A stretch of 64,000 nt of DNA from G963674835 sp963674835 (GTDB lineage Bacteria; Planctomycetota; Planctomycetia; Pirellulales; Thermoguttaceae). The stretch spans positions 1,426,001 to 1,490,000 of the forward strand of contig CAXXKC010000002.1 in the NCBI GenBank assembly GCA_963674835.2. Reading direction: 5' to 3'. This document shows positions 42,412 to 50,929 of the stretch, piece by piece (the first letter of the stretch is position 1; every line of letters begins with the position of its first letter). Under the pieces are notes generated by a model. It searched no databases and was not told the origin of the DNA. It saw only the letters and a program-made list of their open reading frames with translations. The position numbers and the translations under genes are program-made.

Positions 42412-43761
42412 CTAATCGGGAGGGAGGGTGGTGATGTTGGGGCTGGTGGCGGCGGGGCCGAGTTGCTGGAGGGCGGCGACCGTGCCGCGGGCCAGCTGGC
42501 GGCCGGTTTCGATGTAGCTGTCCTGGAAGGTATCAAAACCCTTCTGGCGGCAGAGAAGGAGCGTTTCGATGGTGTAGGCGAGTCGGACAACGCCTGCTCG
42601 ATGGAGGGTGCCCCAGGCATGGTCCAGGGTGCCTTTGGGGTGCGCGTCGTCCATGTCGAAGCCGAGCTGCTGGCGCCAGTTCTCGACCAGAACGTCGGTT
42701 CCGGGGCCGGTTGGGCCGCACACTTCCAACGAGCGACGGTTGCGGCCGTTGTGCAGGGTGGCAAAGAAGACGGGCCGCAGTTGGTTGACGACCGGCCAGA
42801 GGGCCTTCAGTTCGGGGAGCGTGCGTTTCTCCCAGTTGGTCGAGACGTTTTGCCCGATGCCGTCGGCGAGCGACGGGGCGAGGTTGTAGTACGACGCGCC
42901 GTAGTAGAGGCCGTCGACGTTGACGACCGGGACGAAGCAGAAGACGAACTGCTGGAGCCAATCGGGATGGGCGAGAACCTCTTCCATCCAGCCCTGGCAG
43001 GCGTAGAGGCCCGCCGACTCGGAGGGATGTTCGCCGGCGATGACGAACACGACCGGGCGATTGGAGGCATCGCCAGGCGCGGTGATGCGGGCCATGCGGA
43101 TGGGATAGCCGTGGGTCTTGCTGTGGTAGCTGTCGCCGATGGTGGTTACCTGGACGACGTTGGGGTGCTCCTTGGTCAGCCGGTCGACCTGGCGGTCGCG
43201 TTGTTGGAGCGTGAACGGGGTGGGAACCGCGAACCACATGACCGGCTGGGTGAGCTTCAGGCGGTATTGGACGCCGTAGGGAACGTGGGTGCGATCGCCG
43301 TACTTGCGGTCGATCGCGGCATGGCCGGTCGGTGTCCAAGGAACGATCGTCATGTTCTCCAGCGGCATGGGAAGCCAGCGCTCGTCGTCGGTAGAGTAGA
43401 CCGTTGCGCTTTCGTGCCAGGGGGTGCGGCCGGCGTGGTCAAGATCGGCGACCTCGAGCGTGATGGTTCGTCCGACCGCCTCGGGACACTCGATTTTGAA
43501 GTAGAACCGCCACGCATAACGAGCGTGGTCGAGGCGTGCGCGGAAGCGGTAGTGATCCGGCCCGACCTTGACGAAATCGTGTCCGTTACCACAGTGGATG
43601 GCGCTGTCGAAGGTGATTCCGTCGATGGTGGTTCGCTCTCCGCCCGGCTTCCAGGAGGCAGACGGCCCTCCATCGATCGCGACGGCGGCGACGGGGAAGG
43701 CGGCTGCCATCGTGACCACGAGCAAGAGCCGCCATGGTTTGCTGATCTGATTGGTTTTCAC
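42412..43761 (-). CDS. Secreted M14-family metallopeptidase
   Basis: 449 residues from GTG 43761, with GAGG seven bases upstream. Signal peptide LLLVVTMAAAFPVAAVA; a beta-sandwich N-terminal part of about 180 residues, then the carboxypeptidase domain. Zinc ligands: HPSE (His245, Glu248) and His337 in ATLHNGRNR; the general base is probably Glu399 in LAYTIETLL. This resembles the M14 subfamily of cytosolic carboxypeptidase/AGBL-like enzymes (N-terminal beta domain with PYG and MWFAVPTPFT). It may trim C-terminal residues or peptide-linked glycans outside the cell. Substrate unknown. A frame to 44073 is unlikely. Confidence 0.85.
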   Translation of the reverse strand: MKTNQISKPWRLLLVVTMAAAFPVAAVAIDGGPSASWKPGGERTTIDGITFDSAIHCGNGHDFVKVGPDHYRFRARLDHARYAWRFYFKIECPEAVGRTITLEVADLDHAGRTPWHESATVYSTDDERWLPMPLENMTIVPWTPTGHAAIDRKYGDRTHVPYGVQYRLKLTQPVMWFAVPTPFTLQQRDRQVDRLTKEHPNVVQVTTIGDSYHSKTHGYPIRMARITAPGDASNRPVVFVIAGEHPSESAGLYACQGWMEEVLAHPDWLQQFVFCFVPVVNVDGLYYGASYYNLAPSLADGIGQNVSTNWEKRTLPELKALWPVVNQLRPVFFATLHNGRNRRSLEVCGPTGPGTDVLVENWRQQLGFDMDDAHPKGTLDHAWGTLHRAGVVRLAYTIETLLLCRQKGFDTFQDSYIETGRQLARGTVAALQQLGPAATSPNITTLPPD

Positions 43762-43873
43762 TCTGTTTCCTCGAAGCTGGCCAAGTCGGGCTTGCTTGCG
43801 TCTCCTGGTGCATGGTAGTTGTAGATGCGGGTCGGAACTAGTAGAAAAGACGTACAAGATCGGCAAGGCTTCG

Positions 43874-43879
43874 TATACT
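43874..43879 (+). promoter_or_regulatory. Candidate -10 element of the sialidase gene
   Basis: TATACT (43874-43879), 19 nt before the ATG at 43898, with GAAGGGA between them. No good -35; the leader would be very short. Confidence 0.25.
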
Positions 43880-43897
43880 TTCTGAAGGGATCTACTC

Positions 43898-45061
43898 ATG
43901 CGATGGGCACTGGGCGTTGTCCTCGTTTGCGGGCTGGCCGGCTCGGCCGATGCAGCGGTCGAGAAGAGCGATATCTTCGTTGCCGGCGAGGACGGGCATG
44001 CTTCGTACCGGATTCCGGGTATCGTGAGGACGGCCGATGGAACGCTGTTGGCGTTTGCCGAAGCCCGGACCAAGACCGGTGGAGACTACGACGATATCGA
44101 CATCGTCTTGCGGCGAAGCAAGGACGGCGGGAACACGTGGGGGCCGATGGAAACGCTCGTCGACTTGGGGACGACGACGGTCAATAATCCGCTGATGATT
44201 GTCGACCGGCGGCAGCCAGGAGTGGTCCATTTCCTGTATTGTCAAGACTACGCGCACGCGTTCTATCGCCGAAGCGCGGACAACGGCCGCACGTTTTCAC
44301 CGCCCGTGGAAATTACGAAGACGTTCGCGGCATTTCAGCCGGAGTTCGCGTGGAAGCTGTTGGCGACGGGGCCGGGGCACAGTATCCAGTTGGATAGCGG
44401 GCGGCTGCTGGTGCCGATTTGGCTTTCGCCGAGGAAAGAGCAGTTTCCGTCGGCCATCGGGACGATCACCAGCGATGATGGTGGCGCAACGTGGCGGGCG
44501 GGCGACATTGTCGTTCGGTCCGGGGATCCGCCGAATCATCCTATGGAGGGCGTAGTCGCCCAACTGAGCGATGGCCGGGTGATGATGAATATTCGAAACG
44601 AAGGAAACGAGCATTTGCGGGCGGTGGCGTTCAGTTCCGATGGAGCGACGCACTGGACAAAGCCGGTTTTCGATGCGGAGTTGAACGAGCCATGCTGCGA
44701 GGGCAGTCTGCTGGCGGTGCCACCGGAGATCGCCGGTGCGAAGGGTGTGTTGCTGTTTGCCAATCCGAACAATACGCGTCGGAACGTCGATCTGGGACCG
44801 GCCCACTACCGTGACCGCAAAAACGTGACCTTGAGGATGAGCCGCGACGATGGAAAGACGTGGGCGGCATCGCTGGTGATCGAGCCGGGGTTCTCCGGGT
44901 ACACCGATCTTGCCGTGGCGCCGGACGGCACGGTGTTCTGCCTGTATGAGCGAGGCGCCGGCGGTAACGATGGCACGTATTACTATCTTCCGCAGGCCGT
45001 CACGCTGGCGCGGCTCAAGCTGGACGACTTGCGTGCGCCGCCGGCTGAGGGACCGCAATAG
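43898..45061 (+). CDS. Secreted sialidase-family exo-glycosidase (GH33-like)
   Basis: 387 residues: signal peptide (WALGVVLVCGLAGSADA), then the FRIP-type arginine motif YRIPGI near the N-terminus and at least four Asp boxes, SKDGGNTWG, SADNGRTFS, SDDGGATWR and SRDDGKTWA, which mark a six-bladed sialidase propeller. EFAWKLLATGPGHSIQL and NIRNEGNEHLRAVAF carry other active-site positions; the nucleophile Tyr may lie in FSGYTDLAV. Likely releases terminal sialic acid or a related nonulosonic acid, or another acidic sugar. ATG 43898 has GAAGGGA upstream. Convergent with the propeller-like gene, 8 nt apart. Confidence 0.88.
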   Translation: MRWALGVVLVCGLAGSADAAVEKSDIFVAGEDGHASYRIPGIVRTADGTLLAFAEARTKTGGDYDDIDIVLRRSKDGGNTWGPMETLVDLGTTTVNNPLMIVDRRQPGVVHFLYCQDYAHAFYRRSADNGRTFSPPVEITKTFAAFQPEFAWKLLATGPGHSIQLDSGRLLVPIWLSPRKEQFPSAIGTITSDDGGATWRAGDIVVRSGDPPNHPMEGVVAQLSDGRVMMNIRNEGNEHLRAVAFSSDGATHWTKPVFDAELNEPCCEGSLLAVPPEIAGAKGVLLFANPNNTRRNVDLGPAHYRDRKNVTLRMSRDDGKTWAASLVIEPGFSGYTDLAVAPDGTVFCLYERGAGGNDGTYYYLPQAVTLARLKLDDLRAPPAEGPQ

Positions 45062-45069
45062 GTCGGCCG

Positions 45070-46443
45070 TTACTGCGTCGGCGCACGCTTTCCGGCGGGA
45101 TCAGGCGGCTGTTGGCCGGGTGCAAGGAGTTGGAGTTCGTGCAGGCAGAGGCCATAGCGGCCGCCGGGCGGGTTGACGCCCAGTTTCACGCCGTTCGGGG
45201 CGATGCTGAAATTGGCGGAGTAGCACAGCCACAGCGTCCGCCCGTCGGCGCTTGTGAACTTGCTGGGGAAGTTGAGGAAGTAGCCTTGCTGGCCGAAATC
45301 CTTCATGTAGGTCACCATGCGCCAGGGGCCGGTGAGGGCGTCGGCTTCGAGGATATAGGAGTCCATCGCGGCCGTGGTGGGCCAGCCGTCGGTGATGCAC
45401 ATGAGGTATTTCTTGAGGCCCGGGACGTAGGTGGCCGTGACGCAGCCCATGTGGTTGTTCCACTCGATGAGCGGCTTGATGCGGTCGAACTGGCTGGTCC
45501 AGACGGGTTGGCCGGCGGCATCGTGGCCGGCGAAGAATTCCCAGGCGGCCGCGTCGTTGATCGTTTCCGGTGAGGGCGCGACGCGGGCAAGATAGACCTG
45601 GTCGGCAGAGATCCAACTGAGATTGCCGTGGGCGAAGTCGTCGCGGCACCCTTCGGTCGCGTGGAAGAACTCGCCGGGTTTCCCGCCCGGTTGGATGCAG
45701 GGGCGAGGCTGGGGATCGTTTTCCGCGGCGCCCATGCCGAGTGCATAGGCCTTGCCGTCGGGCGAATGTTCCATGTTCTTGCCGAAGTCGACGAAATGGG
45801 GTGCGCCCATCTTGACGGGGCCGAGGTACTTGCGGGGTTCGGGGAACAGTGGCTTTTCGGGGCTCAGCGGCGAGGGCGTCCACGTCTTGCCGTAGTCGCG
45901 CGAGATTTGGAAACCGGGCATGGGGCCGAGATTGGGCCAGTTCCATCGGAAGCCGTTGTGCTCGAAGCTCCCGCCTGGCCCGAGGCAGTAGGTTCCGTAG
46001 TACCAGATGCCGTTGTGGACCAGCGAGCCGCAGGGATAGCGTCCCTGGTAGGGCAGGGCGCTGCCCGGCTTGAGCGGCGAAGTGTTGTGGATGGTCAGCT
46101 TCAAGGGGTCGTCGCCGATCATGATGGCCTGGCCGGTCATGGCGTCGGCACCGCGGCCCGAGCTGCACGTGATGCCGTCGGTCGTGCCGTCGGTCCAGGG
46201 AGAGTAGAGGTTTCCGTCGCTGGCCCAGCAGGGATACCAGGTGTCGCCGCAATGATAGTCGCTATGGCGGCCGGTGAAGAGAACGCCGGTCAAGCTCGCC
46301 GACTGCTGGAACGGGCAGCCCTCGGGAACCTGGGACTGCCAGACGAATCCCTTGGAGCCGTCGGCGGGTGGGGCTTCTGACTCGGCCGCGGATGCGGCCG
46401 CGGGCAGAATCGCGATGAGCAGTGCTGCGAGGATTCTTGACAT
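45070..46443 (-). CDS. Secreted propeller-like protein, possible glycoside hydrolase
   Basis: 457 residues: signal peptide (LAALLIAILPAAASA), then a domain with repeated Trp/Gly/Asp turns: HSDYHCGDTWYPCWASDGN, YSPWTDGTTDGITCSSGR, YGKTWTPSPLSPEKPLFPEP and ITDGWPTTAAMDS. The look is that of five-bladed propeller glycosidases (DUF4185/GH43/GH117-like), but I cannot assign a family or catalytic residues. ATG 46443 with GGGAG eight bases upstream. It sits among glycan-degrading secretome genes, which supports a carbohydrate role. Confidence 0.65.
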   Translation of the reverse strand: MSRILAALLIAILPAAASAAESEAPPADGSKGFVWQSQVPEGCPFQQSASLTGVLFTGRHSDYHCGDTWYPCWASDGNLYSPWTDGTTDGITCSSGRGADAMTGQAIMIGDDPLKLTIHNTSPLKPGSALPYQGRYPCGSLVHNGIWYYGTYCLGPGGSFEHNGFRWNWPNLGPMPGFQISRDYGKTWTPSPLSPEKPLFPEPRKYLGPVKMGAPHFVDFGKNMEHSPDGKAYALGMGAAENDPQPRPCIQPGGKPGEFFHATEGCRDDFAHGNLSWISADQVYLARVAPSPETINDAAAWEFFAGHDAAGQPVWTSQFDRIKPLIEWNNHMGCVTATYVPGLKKYLMCITDGWPTTAAMDSYILEADALTGPWRMVTYMKDFGQQGYFLNFPSKFTSADGRTLWLCYSANFSIAPNGVKLGVNPPGGRYGLCLHELQLLAPGQQPPDPAGKRAPTQ

Positions 46444-46626
46444 AGTGGTATCTCCCTGTTGAGGCCATTGGTGGCAGTATACGTGGGCGCCGGGACCGTC
46501 ACAACGGGGCGGTTCGGCAGAGTGGCGGGAAGGGGTGGGCTTTCCGGTGAGGTGTTGCTTCGGGCGGCGGGGGTGAATAGAGTCTATGGGATTGGGCCGG
46601 TTGTCTACGATGAAGGAGAAACGTCG

Positions 46627-47304
46627 ATGCGAGCCGTTGCGTTTGTGGTTTTCAGTGCGATTGTGTTGCCCTTGCTGGCCGTTGCCGGAGAGCAGCCGCC
46701 TCGGGAGTATATCGAGTGGTGCGACATTTGGGTGACCGCGGCCAACCGCGACAACGTGCCCAAGGTGCTGTTGGTGGGAGACTCGATCACGCGAGGCTAT
46801 TTCGACGCGGTGGCGGCACAACTGAAGGACAAGGCCGACTGCGCTCGGCTGGCCACCTCGACGTGTGTGGCCGATCCGGCGTTCCTGAAAGAGCTCGACC
46901 TGCTGCTCAGCCAGTATCGGTTCGACGTGATCCACTTCAACAACGGCCTGCACGGGTACGAATTCAGCGAGCAGCAATATCGCGACGGGTTGATCAAGGC
47001 GTTGGACTTCATCCGCGAGCATGCCCCGCAGGCGAAGGTGATCTGGGCCAATTCGACGCCCGTTCGGCAACGGAAGGATTTGAAGCAGGTGGCCGAAGAG
47101 ACCGAGCGGATCGTTCGGCCGCGGAATCGGATTGCGGCCGAGGTGGTCCAGGCGCGCGGGATTCCGGTGGATGATCTGTTCACGCTGGGCCTGGAACACC
47201 CCGAGTTCTACGGCGGCGACGGCGTCCACTACAACAACGAGGGCCGAGCCGCGCAGGGACGGCAAGTGGCCGAGCTTGTGGGGAAATCCTTGCCGAAGCA
47301 ATGA
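46627..47304 (+). CDS. Secreted SGNH/GDSL hydrolase
   Basis: 225 residues: signal peptide AVAFVVFSAIVLPLLAVAG, then VLLVGDSITRGYF (nucleophile Ser), a Gly block near LATSTC, FNNGLHGYEF (Asn) and DGVHYNNEGRA (Asp/His of the C-terminal D-x2-H). A compact acetyl-esterase-type SGNH enzyme. ATG 46627 has GAAGGAG upstream. It probably removes acetyl or acyl groups from polysaccharide as its neighbours cleave the backbone. Convergent with the GH127 gene, 18 nt apart. Confidence 0.88.
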   Translation: MRAVAFVVFSAIVLPLLAVAGEQPPREYIEWCDIWVTAANRDNVPKVLLVGDSITRGYFDAVAAQLKDKADCARLATSTCVADPAFLKELDLLLSQYRFDVIHFNNGLHGYEFSEQQYRDGLIKALDFIREHAPQAKVIWANSTPVRQRKDLKQVAEETERIVRPRNRIAAEVVQARGIPVDDLFTLGLEHPEFYGGDGVHYNNEGRAAQGRQVAELVGKSLPKQ

Positions 47305-47322
47305 GTGGCGTGGCGACCGTTC

Positions 47323-49197
47323 CTAATGAACGTGGAGTTCGTCGTCGACGCCCAGTTTTGGGTCGGCGGGCAGATAGGTCGCTTGTCCGGTTGGGTCGAT
47401 GAACTCGCTGAGCGAGAGTGTCAGGTCGGCCGGCTTGGTGCGGTCGCTGGTGGGGCCCCAGGCACGGACCTGCAGGGCCACGCCGTCAGGGCGAATGGTC
47501 GGATCGGGGACGGGGCCTGAGAGCGTGGTCCAGTCGAACTTGGTGTTGGCGATGGCTTCGACCGCCGTGCGCTGGACTTCCTCGGCGTTTGCCCCGTGGC
47601 CGGCGTACACGGAGTACTTGGCGGCCTGGCGCGAGGGGCTGAGACAGAAGACGAGCGGACCTCGCATCACGGCCACTTTGCCGGCTTGCAGCTTGCGGCC
47701 GCGCACCAGTCGGGGCTTCATGGGCATATCGAGCGTCACGACGTCGCCCGATTTCCACACTCGCTTGATCGAGTACCAATCGCCGGGCTTCGCGGGGCCG
47801 CCGGCTGGCTGACCATTGACGGAGACGGTGGCCGACGGGCACCACCGCGGGATGCGCAGCTTGAGGGGGAACTCGGCCGGGCGCGTCGGGTCGACCGTCA
47901 AGACGACCTTGCCTGAGTTGGGATAGTCGGTCTGCTGACGCAAGCCAACGGAGAGGTCGCCGGCCAGCGGCACGTCGGCCGTCGAGGCCGTGTAGAGATT
48001 GACGAGCAGGCCGCCCTCGGCCGAACGGTAGTAGATCATTTCGGGCAGTTCGGCCACGATTCGCCGCCAGTTTCCGGGGCAGCAATAGGTATCGGCGGGA
48101 TGGTACTTGCGGGGACCGTCGATGGCCGTGTAGTAGCGGAGTTGACGGCCGTCGGGCGACTGCGCGGCGAACAGCGAGTTGTAGATTGCGCGTTCCATCA
48201 GGTCGCCGTCGAGGGTGTCGCCCTCCAACTGCAGGAGATGATGGAGCATGCGAATGAAATAGGCCGTGGCACAGCTTTCTCCGATGTCGCCGCGGGTTTC
48301 CTGGTTGTTGCGGAATCGCTCGGTTACGCTGCACGTGCCGGTAATCACGAGGCCGTCGTCCTTGGTGAGATAGTCGATCACCCGATGGCTTTGGCCGAGC
48401 AGGGATGCATCGGGCTGCTGGCCATAAAGGTCCAACTGGGCCAGGCAGTTGTTCATGAAGGTATAGGCATGGCCGTCGCCGCTGCTGTACTGGCCGTCGT
48501 TGACCACGTCGATCGGCGAGTGCCAGTTGCGGAGGCCGTCGCGGTTGAGAATGTAGTCCTGGTAGCGGGTGTCGGCCGTGGCTTCGCTGAGCGCGATCAT
48601 GGCGCGCTCGAGGTCGATTTTGCAGATGAGCTTGGGATCGCGCGTCGCTGTGGCGGTCTTGTAGTTGGTGATGAGGTAGTCGGCCAGCTTTCGCGCGGCG
48701 ACCAACGAGGCCTGGTTGTGGAATCGCCGATAGTCGTCGACCAGGGCATGGATGTTGTACGCGATCTCGTGTTCGTCGAAGACGTCGCGAAGGCGTGCTC
48801 CCTCGGGGAAGGTGCCGATGTAGCCGTCGGCGAGTTGGGTGGCGATCAGTTCGTTGACCAGGTGATCCTTCAACGCGATGACCTTGGGATCGCGGCTGTA
48901 GTAGGCGAAGCTGACGGAGGCGTCAATGAGCTTGCCGAGACCGATGTAGTCGAACAGGCGGCTCTGCTTTCGGCGGAAGGGGGCCAGGAAGTGACTGTCG
49001 ACGTCGATGGCGAGGAGGTTCTTGTGGATCGTCAGATCGATGCGGCGGCCAATCTCACCGTCGACCTTGACGTGCGCCGGATCGATCGAGGCAAAAACGC
49101 CGACGATCTTCTGAGAATCGGCCGCGATGGACGCCGGTGCGATCGCCGCTAGGAAGACGACGACCAGAAGAGCGCAGAAAGCAAACGTGGGACGCAT
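47323..49197 (-). CDS. Secreted GH127 (DUF1680) family glycoside hydrolase
   Basis: 624 residues: signal peptide FAFCALLVVVFLAAIAPASI, then an (alpha/alpha) barrel of the beta-L-arabinofuranosidase family. The zinc/catalytic cysteine site is visible: GESCATAYF at about residue 305 (Glu and Cys ligands) and TYCCPGNWRR at about 371 (the Cys-Cys pair, one being the nucleophile). Other family marks are LADGYIGTFPEG, RGDIGE, LVNLYTAS and the C-terminal beta-sandwich PLKLRIPRWCPSATVSVNGQ. It would release L-arabinofuranose or a related sugar. Alternative start at 49224 adds nine residues. Confidence 0.85.
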   Translation of the reverse strand: MRPTFAFCALLVVVFLAAIAPASIAADSQKIVGVFASIDPAHVKVDGEIGRRIDLTIHKNLLAIDVDSHFLAPFRRKQSRLFDYIGLGKLIDASVSFAYYSRDPKVIALKDHLVNELIATQLADGYIGTFPEGARLRDVFDEHEIAYNIHALVDDYRRFHNQASLVAARKLADYLITNYKTATATRDPKLICKIDLERAMIALSEATADTRYQDYILNRDGLRNWHSPIDVVNDGQYSSGDGHAYTFMNNCLAQLDLYGQQPDASLLGQSHRVIDYLTKDDGLVITGTCSVTERFRNNQETRGDIGESCATAYFIRMLHHLLQLEGDTLDGDLMERAIYNSLFAAQSPDGRQLRYYTAIDGPRKYHPADTYCCPGNWRRIVAELPEMIYYRSAEGGLLVNLYTASTADVPLAGDLSVGLRQQTDYPNSGKVVLTVDPTRPAEFPLKLRIPRWCPSATVSVNGQPAGGPAKPGDWYSIKRVWKSGDVVTLDMPMKPRLVRGRKLQAGKVAVMRGPLVFCLSPSRQAAKYSVYAGHGANAEEVQRTAVEAIANTKFDWTTLSGPVPDPTIRPDGVALQVRAWGPTSDRTKPADLTLSLSEFIDPTGQATYLPADPKLGVDDELHVH

Positions 49198-49389
49198 GGT
49201 TAGGCGGGAGAGCAGGAGGGACATGGCAAGGGTGGGTTGTCTTGGTAGGGAGGTGTGGTTCCGGCGAGTTCCAATCTAGGTGGGACCCCGTGAGGCGTCA
49301 AGCTGCCGGTCGGAGGATAGCACGGATTGCGGGCAGGACGTGGGTCGCGGCGGGCATGCCGGGATGGGGCGAGCGCTTGGTCGGGCAAG

Positions 49390-49812
49390 TCATGACACGG
49401 AGCTGTTCTGCCAAGTGTCTCGATTGTTGATCATGCTGACTTGCTCGTTGAGCGTCCAGAGATCGTAGAGAATGCCGAGGAAGAACAGGCCGCCGGTGAG
49501 CAGGTAGAGGAGGCCGCTGAGCCACTTGCCCATGTAGAAGCGGTGGAGGCCGAAGACGCCGAGAAAGGTCAACAGCAGCCAGGCAACCGTATAGTTGAGC
49601 CGGCCGGGGACGTAGCGGTAGTCGGCCTCGCGGTCCATGCCGGGGATGAGGAAGACGTCGATGATCCAGCCGATCAGCAACAGACCGCCAGTGAAGAACC
49701 AGATGGTTCCGGTGACGGGCTTTCCGTAGTAGAAGCGATGTGCCCCCGTGAAGCCGAAGAGCCACAGGGCATAGCCGACGAGGAGAGAATGGGTGTTGCG
49801 GTCGGTGGCCAT
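49390..49812 (-). CDS. Membrane protein with two tandem TM2 domains
   Basis: 140 residues. Two TM2-type units: residues about 12-58 (LWLFGFTGAHRFYYGKP, GTIWFFTGGLLLIGWIIDVF) and about 76-125 (LLLTFLGVFGLHRFYMGK, GLLYLLTGGLFFLGILYDLW), each with the G-x-H-R-F-Y turn and a polar motif (IDVF, YDLW) near the second helix end. Most TM2 proteins have one unit. The start is ATG 49812. Function unknown. Confidence 0.88.
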   Translation of the reverse strand: MATDRNTHSLLVGYALWLFGFTGAHRFYYGKPVTGTIWFFTGGLLLIGWIIDVFLIPGMDREADYRYVPGRLNYTVAWLLLTFLGVFGLHRFYMGKWLSGLLYLLTGGLFFLGILYDLWTLNEQVSMINNRDTWQNSSVS

Positions 49813-49873
49813 TTGACGGATTCCCGGGGCTGTGCTGGTTTGTGTGGGTGTTTGGAAAGCGGTAGCAAGGGGC

Positions 49874-49924
49874 TACGTGCCCTCACCGTGCGGCCCCTCT
49901 CTCGCCAGCGGGCGAGGGGAGGGG
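49874..49924. repeat. CCCTCACC-type dispersed repeat
   Basis: TACGTGCCCTCACCGTGCGG then CCCCTCTCTCGCCAGCGGGC and GAGGGG. It shares ACGTGCCCTCACC with 32604 and CCCTCACCGTGCGGC with 29910. The right half CCCCTCTCTCGCC-AGCGGGCGAGGGG is an imperfect inverted repeat and may act as a terminator for the DUF169 gene ending at 49926. Confidence 0.55.
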
Positions 49925-49925
49925 C

Positions 49926-50744
49926 TCAGTCGAAGTCGTCGAGGAGGCTTTGCCAGGTAGGGCGTTCGAGGAAGCTCCCAGCGACGTTTTGCTCCATTTC
50001 GAGGAACATTGGACGGGCGACGGAAAAGGACATGACGTCCTGGCCGAGCTGGCGGCGGACGGCTCTGCGAGCAGACAGATCGATCAATCCGGCGACCGCC
50101 CGGGGATTCTCTTCGTCCATTTCGCGATAGGTGTAGATGCCAATCACGTGGCAGCCGGCGGCGAAAGGCAGGAGGACGTTCTCGTTGTGTCCGCGACCGT
50201 AGTTGGCAAGGACGACGAGGGCGGAGAACTGATCGGGATTGACGAGAAAGGTGACGCTGCGAAGGTCGTCGCGATCGAGATCGACATCGGCCAATGGTTT
50301 GAAGACAACGTACTGGGCGGGAATGTCGGTCACGGGGAGACACTCGACGAACCGGGCGGTCAGCTCGGGTGTCTTCATGAACCGTTCGCCGTGAAGGAAG
50401 TCTTCGGCCATCGAGGCGCCGGCGGCGGCCAACCGACGACCGATGGCTTCGCCCGGTTGGGTGCCGGCGTTGCCGGACGAGAGGAAGCGACAGAAGCACT
50501 CCTCACCGCCTGGGAAGTTCTGGAACTGGCGTCCAAAGCCGAGGCCCGTGGCGCCGCCGACGCAGCCGAATGTTTCGCGGCCTGCGGCGGCCGTCTTCCC
50601 CTTGGCAGCCGCCGAGAGGAGCGACATGATACAGCCCTGCTTGCCGGGCGCGAACTCGATGGCTTCAGGAGGCTTGTCGTCGGCCCAGACGAGGGCGACG
50701 GGCTGAAGCTCCATGCGAATCGCGGCCGCGATCTTGCTCTCCAT
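49926..50744 (-). CDS. DUF169-family protein
   Basis: 272 residues from ATG 50744. Matches DUF169 in layout: LQPVALVWADDKPPEAIEF near the N-terminus, then a Cys near CIMSLLSAA, a Gly/Cys-rich middle (FGCVGGATGLGFG, FPGGEECFCRFLSSG) and FLVNPDQFSALVVLANY, GCHVIGIYTYREM. The conserved cysteines suggest metal or cluster binding. The start is chosen because a purine-rich GGGGGGAG lies four bases upstream; a TTG at 50756 is possible. No partner genes. Confidence 0.8.
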   Translation of the reverse strand: MESKIAAAIRMELQPVALVWADDKPPEAIEFAPGKQGCIMSLLSAAAKGKTAAAGRETFGCVGGATGLGFGRQFQNFPGGEECFCRFLSSGNAGTQPGEAIGRRLAAAGASMAEDFLHGERFMKTPELTARFVECLPVTDIPAQYVVFKPLADVDLDRDDLRSVTFLVNPDQFSALVVLANYGRGHNENVLLPFAAGCHVIGIYTYREMDEENPRAVAGLIDLSARRAVRRQLGQDVMSFSVARPMFLEMEQNVAGSFLERPTWQSLLDDFD

Positions 50745-50781
50745 GGCTCCCCCCAATCATGCGGGGTGCAAAGATCGGCAT

Positions 50782-50810
50782 CGTTGTTTTCCGCAAGGGA
50801 ATGCTATAAT
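50782..50810 (+). promoter_or_regulatory. Extended -10 promoter of the cation antiporter gene
   Basis: TGCTATAAT (50802-50810) is a perfect extended -10; the -35 is weak (CGTTGT at 50782-50787, 17-nt spacer). The gene starts at 50930, leaving a leader of about 110 nt. Confidence 0.5.
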
Positions 50811-50929
50811 TCCGCGACCCATTTCGGTACCCCCCTAGGAGGAATTGGCAGGAACAATCCGGTTTCCAGCCGCAGACAATGCCCTCTGTATCGGCGTCGG
50901 GTTCCGAGAGTGACTGTTGAGGCATTGGC

